From the NCBI GenBank assembly GCA_041671045.1, contig JBAZCF010000003.1, positions 186,001 through 250,000 on the forward strand: 64,000 nucleotides of DNA. Reading direction: 5' to 3'. Made by a program: the position numbers and the translations under genes. The notes beneath the pieces were generated by a model. The model worked only from the letters and a program-made list of their open reading frames with translations. It was not told the origin of the DNA and did no database searches. This DNA is from Parachlamydiales bacterium. GTDB taxonomy: Bacteria; Chlamydiota; Chlamydiia; Chlamydiales; JABDDJ01. This document shows, in pieces, positions 36,241 to 44,814 of this stretch. How positions within the stretch are numbered: position 1 is the first letter of the stretch; each line of letters opens with the position of its first letter.

Positions 36241-37772
36241 TTCTCTCCGACATTCAGATTGCGGTTAGTAATGAAGTCGTTTTTAAACCTGTTGACAGCC
36301 TGTTCAAGCTCTTCCATCGTCTTCTTATCTAGGTCTTTAGTTTCTTCAATGGCATGGGGGATATGGGGGTAGTCATGTTCAACGAACTTTAGAAGTTCTT
36401 TTTCAAACAGTTTGACTTGCTCAAGAGGAAGATCATCTAGGTAGCCTTTAATCCCTGCAAAAATAATGATGACTTGTTGTTCAAGCGAATAAGGATTGAG
36501 TTTGTCTTGTTTAAGGATTTCAACCATGCGGTCGCCACGGTTGATCTGCGCTTTGGTGGCGTCATCCATTTCTGAGCCGAACTGGGCAAAGGCGGCAAGT
36601 TCACGGTATTGTGCAATTTCGAGACGGAGGCTTTGTGCAACTCGTTTCATAGCCTTTGTCTGTGCTTTACCCCCTACGCGCGAGGCGGAGATGCCCACAT
36701 TGATGGCGGGCCTTACACCGGAGAAAAATAGGTCGGATTCGAGATAAATTTGTCCGTCAGTAATAGAGATTACGTTTGTAGGGATGTAGGTTGTGACGTC
36801 TTGCGCTTGTGTTTCGATGACGGGCAGTGAGGTGAGCGATCCTCCACCTAGCTTGTCGCTGAGTTTTGCGGCACGTTCGAGCAGGCGGGAATGTAAATAG
36901 AAAATATCCCCTGGATAGGCTTCTCTGCCTGGAGGGCGGCGCAATAGCAAGGCAAGTTGTCGATAGGCTTGAGCATGTTTAGACAGATCGTCATAAAAGC
37001 AGATGGCGTGTTTACCTTTGTGCATGAAATATTCGCCCATGGCTGTGGCAGCGAAGGGGGCAATATATTGGAGAGGGGCCCTATCAGAAGCGGATGCTGC
37101 CACGATAATGGAGTAGGGGAGTGCGCCATGTTTTTCAAGCGTGGAGACGAAATGTGAAATGGTGGAGGATTTTTGTCCGATAGCAACATAGATACAGATG
37201 ACGTCCTTGCCTTTTTGATTGAGGATAGTATCTAAAATGACAGTGGTTTTGCCTGTCTGCCTATCACCGATTATCAATTGACGCTGTCCTTTTCCTATAG
37301 GAATCATGGAGTCAATAGCTTTGATGCCGGTTTGGACGGGTTCATTTACAGGTTGGCGTTCAATGACGTTAGGGGCATCGCCTTCGATCGGCATATAAGT
37401 TTCAGAAGCGATTGTGCCTTTTCCGTCGATCGGACGGCCGAGCGGATCGACAACCCTGCCTAGCAAGCCTTCTCCTACAGGTACAGAGGCAATCTTATTG
37501 GTGCGTTTAACAAGGTCATGCTCCTTGATCCCTTCATCAGGTCCTAGCAAAACAACGCCGACGTTGTCAGTTTCAAGGTTAAGAACCATTCCAATGGTGC
37601 CGTTGGGGAATTCGACCAGTTCGGAAATCATCACATCATCCAGGCCCCAGACACGAGCGATACCGTCTCCTACCTGGAGGACTCTGCCGACGGATTCGAA
37701 AGAGAACTCTTCCTTATAGTCTTCGATTTTACGTTGGATGATCCAGGATATTTCGTCTTGTTTTAGCGACAT
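36237..37772 (-). CDS. atpA: ATP synthase F1 alpha subunit
   Basis: The regulatory/non-catalytic F1 head subunit of 511 aa. The P-loop GDRQTGKTTVI (about residue 175), PYSIIVAASASDRAPLQYIAP and the arginine-finger region GVRPAINVGISASRVGG are as expected. The N-terminus (SWIIQRKIEDYKEEF) is normal for attachment to the delta subunit. It sits 8 bp after atpH. Confidence 0.98.
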   Translation of the reverse strand: MSLKQDEISWIIQRKIEDYKEEFSFESVGRVLQVGDGIARVWGLDDVMISELVEFPNGTIGMVLNLETDNVGVVLLGPDEGIKEHDLVKRTNKIASVPVGEGLLGRVVDPLGRPIDGKGTIASETYMPIEGDAPNVIERQPVNEPVQTGIKAIDSMIPIGKGQRQLIIGDRQTGKTTVILDTILNQKGKDVICIYVAIGQKSSTISHFVSTLEKHGALPYSIIVAASASDRAPLQYIAPFAATAMGEYFMHKGKHAICFYDDLSKHAQAYRQLALLLRRPPGREAYPGDIFYLHSRLLERAAKLSDKLGGGSLTSLPVIETQAQDVTTYIPTNVISITDGQIYLESDLFFSGVRPAINVGISASRVGGKAQTKAMKRVAQSLRLEIAQYRELAAFAQFGSEMDDATKAQINRGDRMVEILKQDKLNPYSLEQQVIIIFAGIKGYLDDLPLEQVKLFEKELLKFVEHDYPHIPHAIEETKDLDKKTMEELEQAVNRFKNDFITNRNLNVGEK

Positions 37773-37780
37773 AAAAGCTC

Positions 37781-38317
37781 TTATCTTAATAGAATTTGTT
37801 TAAGATTATTCAATCGGCCTTGGAGGCTGAAATCCATCATTTTGCTTGCCATAATGATTGAAATGCCACCTAATAGCGAGGGATCGACCTCTTCGTGGAT
37901 TTCAATTTCGTGCTGCGAGTACTTTTCTAGTTCCTGCTTGACATCAGCGCGTAATGTTTCACTTAGGGGCCACGGGGAAATAACTGTTACTTCGACAATT
38001 CCAAGACGCTGAGCTACCATATGGTGGAACTCCTCAGTGATCTCTGGTAGGAAGTGAAGTTTACGTTTCTCTAGGAGGAGGAGCATTAACCTTAGCAAGG
38101 TGGGGCTGACACTACTTTCAAAAGTACCTTTAATAATATCGGCCCTTTTCTCATGCTCTATTTGCGGGTTGTCCAGCAGCTTAAGCATTCCAGGGGTATG
38201 ATTTAATATCCCGCTGATATCCTCCAGTTCTTGCTGGTATTGGCGCAAGTTATTGCCTTCAGAATCTGACTTTAACAATGCTTTGGCATATTGTATGGCA
38301 GATTGGCGGTCTTTCAT
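37781..38317 (-). CDS. atpH: ATP synthase F1 delta subunit
   Basis: Connects the peripheral stalk to the F1 head. The 178-aa helical N-terminal domain begins AIQYAKALLKS. The C-terminal part has VEVTVISPWPLSE and the typical end DPSLLGGISIIMASKMMDFSLQGRLNNLK. The start overlaps the end of atpF by 4 nt. Confidence 0.95.
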   Translation of the reverse strand: MKDRQSAIQYAKALLKSDSEGNNLRQYQQELEDISGILNHTPGMLKLLDNPQIEHEKRADIIKGTFESSVSPTLLRLMLLLLEKRKLHFLPEITEEFHHMVAQRLGIVEVTVISPWPLSETLRADVKQELEKYSQHEIEIHEEVDPSLLGGISIIMASKMMDFSLQGRLNNLKQILLR

Positions 38318-38796
38318 TTAAGTTCAACCTCATCCATTAACTTACTTACAAGCTTCTCGTTTTCGGCTTGGTTCAGTTTTGTGTGGGCTAGCTTTTCAAA
38401 AATAGCGGTTGAGGTGTTGATGATTTCATTTTTCAGCTCTATCCTAGCCTTCACCAGCTCACGCTGCACTTCTTCGTGGGCTTTTTTAAGGATCTCTTTA
38501 GCATTATTTTGAGCATCGTGCTGAATATCATCCGCAATTTCCCGCCCCTGCTTGACGGCTTCTTGGATTATGACGCGTCCTTCTTCTTTGATGTTCAGGA
38601 TTTTATTCTCATAAAGTTGAGCAAGTTCGTTCACTTCGAGTTTTTGCTCTTCAATGAGAACGAAGGATTTTCTAATTTTCTCCGTCCTGTCATCCAAGAT
38701 TTTAAGCAGCGGTTTCCATGCGAATCTCTTAAGTACGTATAGCATCAAGATAAACGCAATGATTTGGGTGATGATATGCTCGATTGAAAAGCTCAT
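38314..38796 (-). CDS. atpF: ATP synthase Fo b subunit
   Basis: The peripheral stalk: one N-terminal membrane segment (about residues 5-23) followed by a long charged coiled coil to residue 160. The pattern F.WKPLLKILDDRTEKIRKSF near residue 27 is characteristic of b subunits. Only one b-type gene is present, so the stalk is presumably a b2 homodimer. Confidence 0.94.
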   Translation of the reverse strand: MSFSIEHIITQIIAFILMLYVLKRFAWKPLLKILDDRTEKIRKSFVLIEEQKLEVNELAQLYENKILNIKEEGRVIIQEAVKQGREIADDIQHDAQNNAKEILKKAHEEVQRELVKARIELKNEIINTSTAIFEKLAHTKLNQAENEKLVSKLMDEVELK

Positions 38797-38807
38797 AGCT
38801 TAGTAAA

Positions 38808-39095
38808 CTACCCCATTTTTCCGAGTGAGATAAAGAAGACGATCAAAGCATAGATTGTTAAAGCTTCGATCAGAGCAGCACCGATGATCATGCTTGTCAT
38901 GATTTTACCGGAGGCTTCAGGCTGACGTCCGATAGCTTCCATCGCACTACCTACAGCGCGACCCAGGCCGATGCCGGAACCAAAGGCAGCTAAACCAATG
39001 GCAAGCGGTGCGGAGATTGCTAGAGCAGTAGGCACGTCAATAACAGCGAGGATCGAGGTCAGCTTTATCATAGCAATGGCTATAGAGATGTTCAT
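38808..39095 (-). CDS. atpE: ATP synthase Fo c subunit
   Basis: The 95-aa rotor-ring subunit with two membrane helices joined by a polar loop containing GRQPEA. The ion-binding carboxylate is Glu in IEALTIYAL of helix 2. Compared with sodium-type rings, the Gln of helix 1 (GIGQG-type) is Leu (GIGLG), and the Ser-Thr after the Glu is Ala-Leu. This matches proton-type rings of the chloroplast/alphaproteobacterial pattern. Proton coupling is therefore inferred. Confidence 0.96.
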   Translation of the reverse strand: MNISIAIAMIKLTSILAVIDVPTALAISAPLAIGLAAFGSGIGLGRAVGSAMEAIGRQPEASGKIMTSMIIGAALIEALTIYALIVFFISLGKMG

Positions 39096-39120
39096 AAAAA
39101 ACTTACTCCTTACAGGTTAA

Positions 39121-39918
39121 TCAATGTTTTTCTCCAGCGGGAGAAGATAAAAGAATATAAACGGTGCTAAGCAGAGTAAATACAAGGGCTTGCATTGTAC
39201 TTGTCAGCAGGGCAAAAAGCATAAAAGGGGTTTGTAAAGGAATTCCCAGGCGAATTTCTCCGAAAGCAATCAGTCCCACGCTAAATAACGCGATAGCGCT
39301 GATGAGGATGTGTTCTCCCATAATATTTCCGAATAGTCGCAAAGCCAGAGTTGCAGGGCGTGAGATCTGTGTGATCAGCTCAATTGGCAGCATGAGAGGA
39401 ACCAAAAGCCAGCCTACAAAATCTTTAGGTTCTCCGGCCATATGGTAGAAAAAACCACCCAAACCCATATTTTTGATATTTAAATATTGGACCCGCATAA
39501 AGACACAGATAGCCATGCCAAGGGTTACACTTAGGCTGGTGGAAGGGGACTTCATGAAAGGGATCAAACCAAATAGGTTCATACTTAATATATATATAAA
39601 AAGCGTGCCTAGAAACGGAAGGTGTTCATCCCCTTTAGGTCCGAGAACATCGTGAATCAATTTGCGCAGCTTCTCAACGACTAGTTCTAAGAAATTCTGC
39701 AGTCCTCTAGGGATCATTTTGTGGTTGCGTATACCCAAATGAAAAGTTAGGGCAACCACGCTTGCGACGAGGAGCGAGAAGAAAATATCCTCCCAATAAA
39801 ACAAGTAGTGGAGGACAGGTTCGCCTTCGAAATAGTGGTTAAGCAGCTCGATGAAATTAGGTAGTTCAGGCACATTATTTACTGCTAACGGGATAAACTG
39901 TCGTACGATCTCCCACAT
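39121..39918 (-). CDS. atpB: ATP synthase Fo a subunit
   Basis: The stator subunit forming the ion half-channels. 265 aa with five or six membrane segments. The essential arginine lies in LALRLFGNIMGEHIL (about residue 190), and the preceding PLMLPIELITQISRPATL is typical. It lies 25 bp before atpE and just after the atpI-like gene. Confidence 0.97.
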   Translation of the reverse strand: MWEIVRQFIPLAVNNVPELPNFIELLNHYFEGEPVLHYLFYWEDIFFSLLVASVVALTFHLGIRNHKMIPRGLQNFLELVVEKLRKLIHDVLGPKGDEHLPFLGTLFIYILSMNLFGLIPFMKSPSTSLSVTLGMAICVFMRVQYLNIKNMGLGGFFYHMAGEPKDFVGWLLVPLMLPIELITQISRPATLALRLFGNIMGEHILISAIALFSVGLIAFGEIRLGIPLQTPFMLFALLTSTMQALVFTLLSTVYILLSSPAGEKH

Positions 39919-39920
39919 GC

Positions 39921-40283
39921 TTAAGTCCTTTCCTGTAGCGAGTAGCTGATTCCCAAGAGAACAGTCGTCAATAATAATAAGGTCAAGCCGGCCATGAATG
40001 CTATGACAGCCTGTTCTTCGCTTTTAAGTAAAAAGTATCCTGCACCGTAGAGTAAAGGGAATTTTAATACCAAGAGCAGAGACACCTTTATATAATTTTT
40101 TGACAGATTGCTCAAGAGGTTTTCCACTAAACATTTGATTAAGAAAAGATTGACCGAGCCCCAAAGCGCCCCTGCAAAAAAGACTAAGGAGTAGCTAAAG
40201 TCAAATACATAAACAATAAAAAAAGAGGCTAGAAGTGCGAGAATGAGTGTTGTTCCGATGACGGAGTATATCAGTTTATTCAT
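39921..40283 (-). CDS. atpI: ATP synthase subunit I-like membrane protein
   Basis: A 120-aa protein with four membrane segments at the AtpI position, directly before atpB. AtpI proteins assist c-ring assembly or cation uptake. Sequence conservation in this family is low, so the call rests mainly on topology and position. It overlaps the preceding atpZ-like gene by 8 nt. Confidence 0.75.
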   Translation of the reverse strand: MNKLIYSVIGTTLILALLASFFIVYVFDFSYSLVFFAGALWGSVNLFLIKCLVENLLSNLSKNYIKVSLLLVLKFPLLYGAGYFLLKSEEQAVIAFMAGLTLLLLTTVLLGISYSLQERT

Positions 40284-40518
40284 CGTTACTAGTCTTCTTA
40301 ATAATCATATATAGCTCACGAAAACCTGCAAAAAAACCTAAGGCAAGAAAAATATAAGTGAAAATCGCCCCTGTTCCCAAGTAGCCGTCTAGCCAGTCTC
40401 CGAAAAAATATCCGATGATAAGTGGGGCTACTAGAACAAAGGGTGTTGCCAGGATACTCCAGGACTTTTTCTTTTCCTCAAAGCGTACTTTTTTCTTGCC
40501 ATTCTGATCTTCTTCCAA
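40276..40518 (-). CDS. atpZ: AtpZ/AtpI-like F1Fo accessory protein
   Basis: An 80-aa protein with two membrane segments. The pattern PLIIGYFFGDWLDGYLGTGAIFTYIFLALGF is typical of the AtpZ/F0F1-ATPase subunit family, in which the GxxxGxxxD part is conserved. It is the first gene of the operon, preceded by an AT-rich region expected to hold the promoter. The N-terminal about 28 residues are strongly charged. Confidence 0.82.
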   Translation of the reverse strand: MEEDQNGKKKVRFEEKKKSWSILATPFVLVAPLIIGYFFGDWLDGYLGTGAIFTYIFLALGFFAGFRELYMIIKKTSNDE

Positions 40519-40807
40519 AATCTACTCCCCAAATTTTTGACTAGGTTAGCAGAAAGATGAATAATCCTATTTAAATTTTATTCTATCTACAATAAATAAC
40601 CTCTAAAAACACGTGAAAGGGCGTTTAATGTTGAAGTGCAAAAGATGGGAAATCCTGAATAGATCAGTGTACAAATATTTTAATTATTTTAGTGTATTTA
40701 TATATTAATTAAAAACTGGTGTTATATAATTGTTTTTAAGGAGAAGTAATTTTTAACCCTGCTGTTATTTGAATTAACTTTATACACAAATAAACTCGAG
40801 GTTGAAA

Positions 40808-40897
40808 ATGCCTAAAAAAACTAAAAAAGCAACAAAGACAGTCAAAAAATCCCTGACCAAAACAACCACAAAAAGCGTTCCAGCTTCACGTAAATAA
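40808..40897 (+). CDS. 29-aa lysine/threonine-rich basic peptide
   Basis: A tiny frame encoding Lys-Thr repeats (PKKTKKATKTVKKSLTK region), with about a third Lys and no acidic residue. CGAGG lies 7 nt before the ATG, and a strong terminator follows 13 bases after the stop. Composition resembles the tails of chlamydial histone-like proteins HctA/HctB, so nucleic-acid binding is a fair guess, not a demonstrated role. The gene is monocistronic and divergent from the ATP synthase operon. Confidence 0.65.
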   Translation: MPKKTKKATKTVKKSLTKTTTKSVPASRK

Positions 40898-40910
40898 TCA
40901 TCAGGGACAA

Positions 40911-40947
40911 AAATAAAGACATAAACCTTCAGTTTATGTCTTTATTT
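40911..40947 (+). terminator. Rho-independent terminator of the basic peptide gene
   Basis: A perfect 16-bp stem (40911-40926 with 40932-40947), a 5-base loop and a T-rich continuation. Strong enough to imply that the 29-aa frame is a real transcription unit. Confidence 0.85.
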
Positions 40948-41001
40948 CTTCTTCAAATCCTAGTATAGGATGCAATTCCGTGGATTAAATCGTTTTATTT
41001 T

Positions 41002-41502
41002 TCATGAACTTTCTGGTGGAGGGTCGTTTTGACGTTTGATTTTAGATTTTAGAAGTTTTGAGACCCTTGAGGCTAGATTAGAAAATATGGACTTTTGCTG
41101 GACATCAGAGGAGTCAATTTTACTTCTCGAAGCCTTATGCATAACTACAGTCTCAGCAGATTCGTTTTTTATGTTATTGAAAGTCGAAGCATCGATTTTC
41201 GCCATTTCAATACAATTACTGAGCATCCTTAATCCGCGATCGCTAAACACTTCAACTATCTTTTGATCGGCTAAATTTTTGTCACCGATCAAAAAGTAGA
41301 TTTTACTAACTATTGTAAAATTAATATTATTTAATTGATTAGAATTACTTGCAGTTTCCAATGCCTTTAGAAGAAGCTCTGTTTTTGATTCGTCATTCCA
41401 TTTATTTATAAACTTTAGAGTGTCAGCACTTAATACCTCTGACGAATTAGCACCCTCAGCACCTATCTGAGCGGGATCACCAAACGTTGGTACATAGGCC
41501 AT
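41002..41502 (-). CDS. Hypothetical protein, 166 aa
   Basis: No family is recognised. The ATG at 41502 is chosen over the one at 41514 because GGAGG lies 5 nt before it. The middle is helical and weakly TPR/solenoid-like (about residues 40-110). The C-terminal 30 residues are strongly basic (SKLLKSKIKRQ). There is no signal peptide or membrane span. Confidence 0.6.
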   Translation of the reverse strand: MAYVPTFGDPAQIGAEGANSSEVLSADTLKFINKWNDESKTELLLKALETASNSNQLNNINFTIVSKIYFLIGDKNLADQKIVEVFSDRGLRMLSNCIEMAKIDASTFNNIKNESAETVVMHKASRSKIDSSDVQQKSIFSNLASRVSKLLKSKIKRQNDPPPESS

Positions 41503-41611
41503 ATAACCCTCCATGGTTTCATTTGTATTATACGTTAATTTTTGTTTTTAATTGTACCATTGTTATTTTTCTTACTTTTGAGGTAAATTATTTCTCCTAG
41601 GAACAAAGTAA

Positions 41612-41881
41612 AATATATGGATAAGGGAAAATGAGTCTAGCGATGGCAAGTTTAATAAGATCATTAGGTTCCTTCTTAGATCTAGATTAAATAGAATACA
41701 GGTTGAACCACAGGCTGTTAGAAATCCTATAACACCAATGGACAAACTGATTAATGATATGTTGTCAATAGAACCCGCCGGCAGACCTACAATGAAAGAA
41801 GTTAAAGAGAGGTTGGTAGCAATTTTGAAAGAACAATTTAGCCCCCTTGGCCAATATTTTAACACTTACCAAGTGGACTAA
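41612..41881 (+). pseudogene. C-terminal remnant of a Ser/Thr protein kinase
   Basis: An open frame of 89 codons without proper start. It contains MDKLINDMLSIEPAGRPTMKEV, the classic subdomain XI region of Hanks-type kinases (LI..ML...P..RPT...V), followed by a short tail. The catalytic lobe with HRD and DFG is missing. It lies between an orphan gene and the rhomboid gene. Eukaryote-like kinases are common in amoeba-associated bacteria; this one is dead. Confidence 0.6.
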
Positions 41882-41900
41882 AGTTCTTTTTCCAATCAGC

Positions 41901-42548
41901 TCAACGGACAGACCGGGTTTCAAACACTTTAAAAATTCCAGCTACAGCCAACCCGGCAATAAAGCCGCCCACGTGCGCCATATAGGCTACGCCACCTGTG
42001 TCTGCCGAAGTAGATGAAGTGGAGAAACCGCTGATAAACTGGAGGAAAAACCAAAAGCCGATCACTACCAATGCCGGAAGATCCGTAATATATTGACCGA
42101 TAAGAATTTTTACTCGCTCCCTAGGGAAAAATAGTATGTAGGCTCCTAAAACACCTGCAATAGCACCTGAAGCTCCTACATTGGGTACATTAGATTCCGG
42201 ATTGAACACCAACTGTGAAAACGTAGCAGCTATACCGCTCAATAGATAGAAGAAGATATATTTACCCTTGCCAAACCTATCCTCTACATTATCACCAAAG
42301 ATCCATAGGTAGATCATATTCCCAATTAGATGACCCCAGCCGGCATGCATGAACATGGCCGTAAAGATCGTAAGGAAATTCGCTGCGGGGTTAGCAAGAA
42401 AACGTGAAGGGATAAATGCCCATTCCTTAATGAAAGCCTCTCCGCCAGCCATTTCCAGTAAGAAGAATAGAATATTGATTGCAATTAAGGCATATGTAAC
42501 TACAGGGATAGATTTTCTAGAACTATTGTCGTCGCCTAATGGAATCAT
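41901..42548 (-). CDS. Rhomboid-family intramembrane serine protease
   Basis: A 215-aa protein with six membrane segments. Family marks are HAGWGHLIGNMIYLWIFG (about residue 70), the catalytic serine in GASGAIAGVLGAY (about 130) and the catalytic histidine in YMAHVGGFIAGL (about 190). It cleaves membrane proteins inside or near the bilayer; its substrate is unknown. The start is preceded by GAGGATACA. It lies 21 bp downstream of the SDR gene on the same strand. Confidence 0.93.
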   Translation of the reverse strand: MIPLGDDNSSRKSIPVVTYALIAINILFFLLEMAGGEAFIKEWAFIPSRFLANPAANFLTIFTAMFMHAGWGHLIGNMIYLWIFGDNVEDRFGKGKYIFFYLLSGIAATFSQLVFNPESNVPNVGASGAIAGVLGAYILFFPRERVKILIGQYITDLPALVVIGFWFFLQFISGFSTSSTSADTGGVAYMAHVGGFIAGLAVAGIFKVFETRSVR

Positions 42549-42569
42549 TGTATCCTCTAAATGAATATG

Positions 42570-43286
42570 TTAGATCTTTTCATGCACACAGCGCGGCATA
42601 ACTTTTAATAGCCAAGCGATCAATCTCCAACGCTTGGTAATATAGGCGTGGCGTTTTTTGTGACGTATAGCATTAAATATTTGAGCTGCAGCTTTCTTGG
42701 GACTGGCTATCCAAAAATGTCCTTCACCTTTCATCATGGCAGTATGGACCGCTCCGGGTTGGATATCCGTTACAGTGATCTGGGGTTGCTCACGTGCAGC
42801 CCTCTTTTGCAGCCCTTCAAGATAATTGGACATAAAGGCTTTAGATGCATTGTAAGCTGGAGCAAGTGCGTTCCCACGCAATGCGCCTATCGAAGAAATA
42901 CCCACCAAATGACCGTGGCCCTGTTTTGTAAAATAACGGTAGGCAAGATTTGCTAAGGCGCAAAATCCGTAGACGTTGACGTCTATCGTGTCTTTTTCAT
43001 GTTGCCATTCTAAGTGAGGATTTAGAAAACCGATGCCGGCATTGATGATAAACAGGTCAACGCCACCCAGCTCAAGGATAATAGACTCTATGGCATTGCG
43101 TGTTTCCGGGATTAGGCTTACATCCACAGGCCTGACATGCGTCTTGGTGGGGATCTCTTCTTGTAATTTCAAGAGATGACCGTGGCGACGGGCGACAAGA
43201 CCTATCTCATAGCCATCCTCAGCAAGTATTTTAGCTAACTCATAACCGATTCCGGAGGAGGCTCCGACAATAATTGCACGTTTCAT
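42570..43286 (-). CDS. Short-chain dehydrogenase/reductase
   Basis: A 238-aa classical SDR. The cofactor motif GASSGIGYEL is at the N-terminus, with RR after the second strand favouring NADPH. NAGIGF is near residue 85, the catalytic Ser is in ISSIGALRG, and YNASK supplies Tyr and Lys. The C-terminal extension (about 200-238) is basic and hydrophobic and may touch membranes. The substrate cannot be predicted. Confidence 0.92.
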   Translation of the reverse strand: MKRAIIVGASSGIGYELAKILAEDGYEIGLVARRHGHLLKLQEEIPTKTHVRPVDVSLIPETRNAIESIILELGGVDLFIINAGIGFLNPHLEWQHEKDTIDVNVYGFCALANLAYRYFTKQGHGHLVGISSIGALRGNALAPAYNASKAFMSNYLEGLQKRAAREQPQITVTDIQPGAVHTAMMKGEGHFWIASPKKAAAQIFNAIRHKKRHAYITKRWRLIAWLLKVMPRCVHEKI

Positions 43287-43373
43287 TTTGCCACTTGGGG
43301 GGACATTTAGTCCATATAAGCAAAATTACAGGTTTATGAACAGCCTTTTACATGTTTTAGGTAGATGAGAAGT

Positions 43374-43405
43374 AGGGGAGTAAGCGGATGTAACCGCTAC
43401 TCCCT
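43374..43405 (-). terminator. Hairpin downstream of the FAD-dependent oxidoreductase gene
   Basis: An 11-bp stem with one bulged base, 30 bases after the minus-strand stop at 43435. No long T-run. Confidence 0.5.
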
Positions 43406-43434
43406 GGGAGGGATTTGATTTTACGATTGAAAAA

Positions 43435-44814
43435 TCATGTGTAAGCTTGAGCTGTGCCAACAGCATTCGCATAAGCATCTATAGCTCTGCGAATCGGCAG
43501 AATGGCTTTATTCAAGATACTAGCTGTAAAATGATATACAGGCATGACAATGTGTCTAAGAGGCCACTTTAAAAAATCGATCAGTTTTGCGTATTTTTCG
43601 ATCCACCATTTTTCATTAGCAAAAGTTTCATGCGAGCGGACTTGGTACTGTCGCATTGGTTCAGGTAGGGTCTCAAAACTTTCGGCATCACCCATTTCTT
43701 TGAATGTCTTAATGACAGCTTCTGCACTAAAGGCAACTTCCATAAAGCCTTTGTTTAAACCACGTCTTAGGATCAGGCCTGAGCTGGCATCGCCTACCAA
43801 CAAAACAGCTTTATTTAGGTATATTTTTGCTATTTCAGTGCAGCGGTAAATTGAAAGAGGTATTGTTGTCACTTGAGGAGATTTTGTTTCAGCAACGTTA
43901 TTTGCATGGCAAATGTCTTTGGTGCGTTCGATCTGCTTGTTTATTTTATCAAGAAATTCCCTTACTGTTTCATTCTCTTTAGCTCTTTCTTCAAGCTCAG
44001 TCATAGTCCAAGGTTTAGCGGGGGATCCTTTCACAACTTCGCCTTGCGCGTTCTTTACAACAAAGTTATTGTGAATTACTTCATCTACAAGAATCAAGTC
44101 AGTGACTGGAACGCGATTGGATTCATCCGGTTTACCGATGGATTCATTTATGATTTCCCCCATTTCAGAAGCATTTAAGCTCATTTTTATCTTACCTGGT
44201 CTTCTAGTTGAAGAGGGGTAGATTTCATGCTTCACTTCCACTGCATAGGAATAAGTTTCCTCATCTGCAAGCATTTCTTCGTCATTACCCATGACTACTT
44301 TCCTTACAGTACTATGCTTGCCGTCAGCTCCGATGATGACTTTTGCTTTACTGAGTGCAGGTCTCAAATCAGAAAGTTCAGGTGACAACTGATCTGTAGG
44401 TGTATTGGCGTCAAAAATCTGCGGAAGGTTTGTAGAAGTAATTTTGTAAGGATTCCCAATAAATACATGCACTCCGATATCTTTTGCTTTTACTGTCAGG
44501 GTGGATTGAATGACATTGGTCCGGACAGATGCGTGACTGCTCCAATCGGAAACAGTTTTTTTCAAAAATTCGAGTGCAAGAACATCCGAAGATGTCTCTT
44601 CTAAAGCTAGGGCTTTGTCAATAACCTCAATAATACGTTTCACGGAGTCATATGCAATCGATAAGCCGTAATCACGCGTGATTGAACTCCGACCTTCTAA
44701 AATACAGATATTTAACTTTGGGTTTAAAGCTTTAAGTAAGCAGCCTTCCATAAGACCGTTAGGTCCTGCACCAATAATTGCTACATCGTAACTTTTGAGA
44801 GTTTCAATACTCAT
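43435..44814 (-). CDS. FAD-dependent monooxygenase-like protein
   Basis: A 459-aa flavoprotein of the PHBH-like class. The N-terminal Rossmann motif is VAIIGAGPNGLMEGCLL with the Glu-containing ILEGRSS after it. The second motif, VIIGADGKHSTVRK, is near residue 155, and the FAD ribityl site VLLVGDASSGLILRRGLNKGF is near 350. A C-terminal extension of about 60 residues includes a possible membrane-associated helix. Chlamydia encodes a related putative monooxygenase, so an old lineage role is possible. Substrate unknown. Confidence 0.82.
   Translation of the reverse strand: MSIETLKSYDVAIIGAGPNGLMEGCLLKALNPKLNICILEGRSSITRDYGLSIAYDSVKRIIEVIDKALALEETSSDVLALEFLKKTVSDWSSHASVRTNVIQSTLTVKAKDIGVHVFIGNPYKITSTNLPQIFDANTPTDQLSPELSDLRPALSKAKVIIGADGKHSTVRKVVMGNDEEMLADEETYSYAVEVKHEIYPSSTRRPGKIKMSLNASEMGEIINESIGKPDESNRVPVTDLILVDEVIHNNFVVKNAQGEVVKGSPAKPWTMTELEERAKENETVREFLDKINKQIERTKDICHANNVAETKSPQVTTIPLSIYRCTEIAKIYLNKAVLLVGDASSGLILRRGLNKGFMEVAFSAEAVIKTFKEMGDAESFETLPEPMRQYQVRSHETFANEKWWIEKYAKLIDFLKWPLRHIVMPVYHFTASILNKAILPIRRAIDAYANAVGTAQAYT

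Noticed and set aside
41572..41865. A 97-codon minus-strand frame
   Set aside because: It is antisense to the kinase remnant, whose subdomain XI signature is much more convincing.
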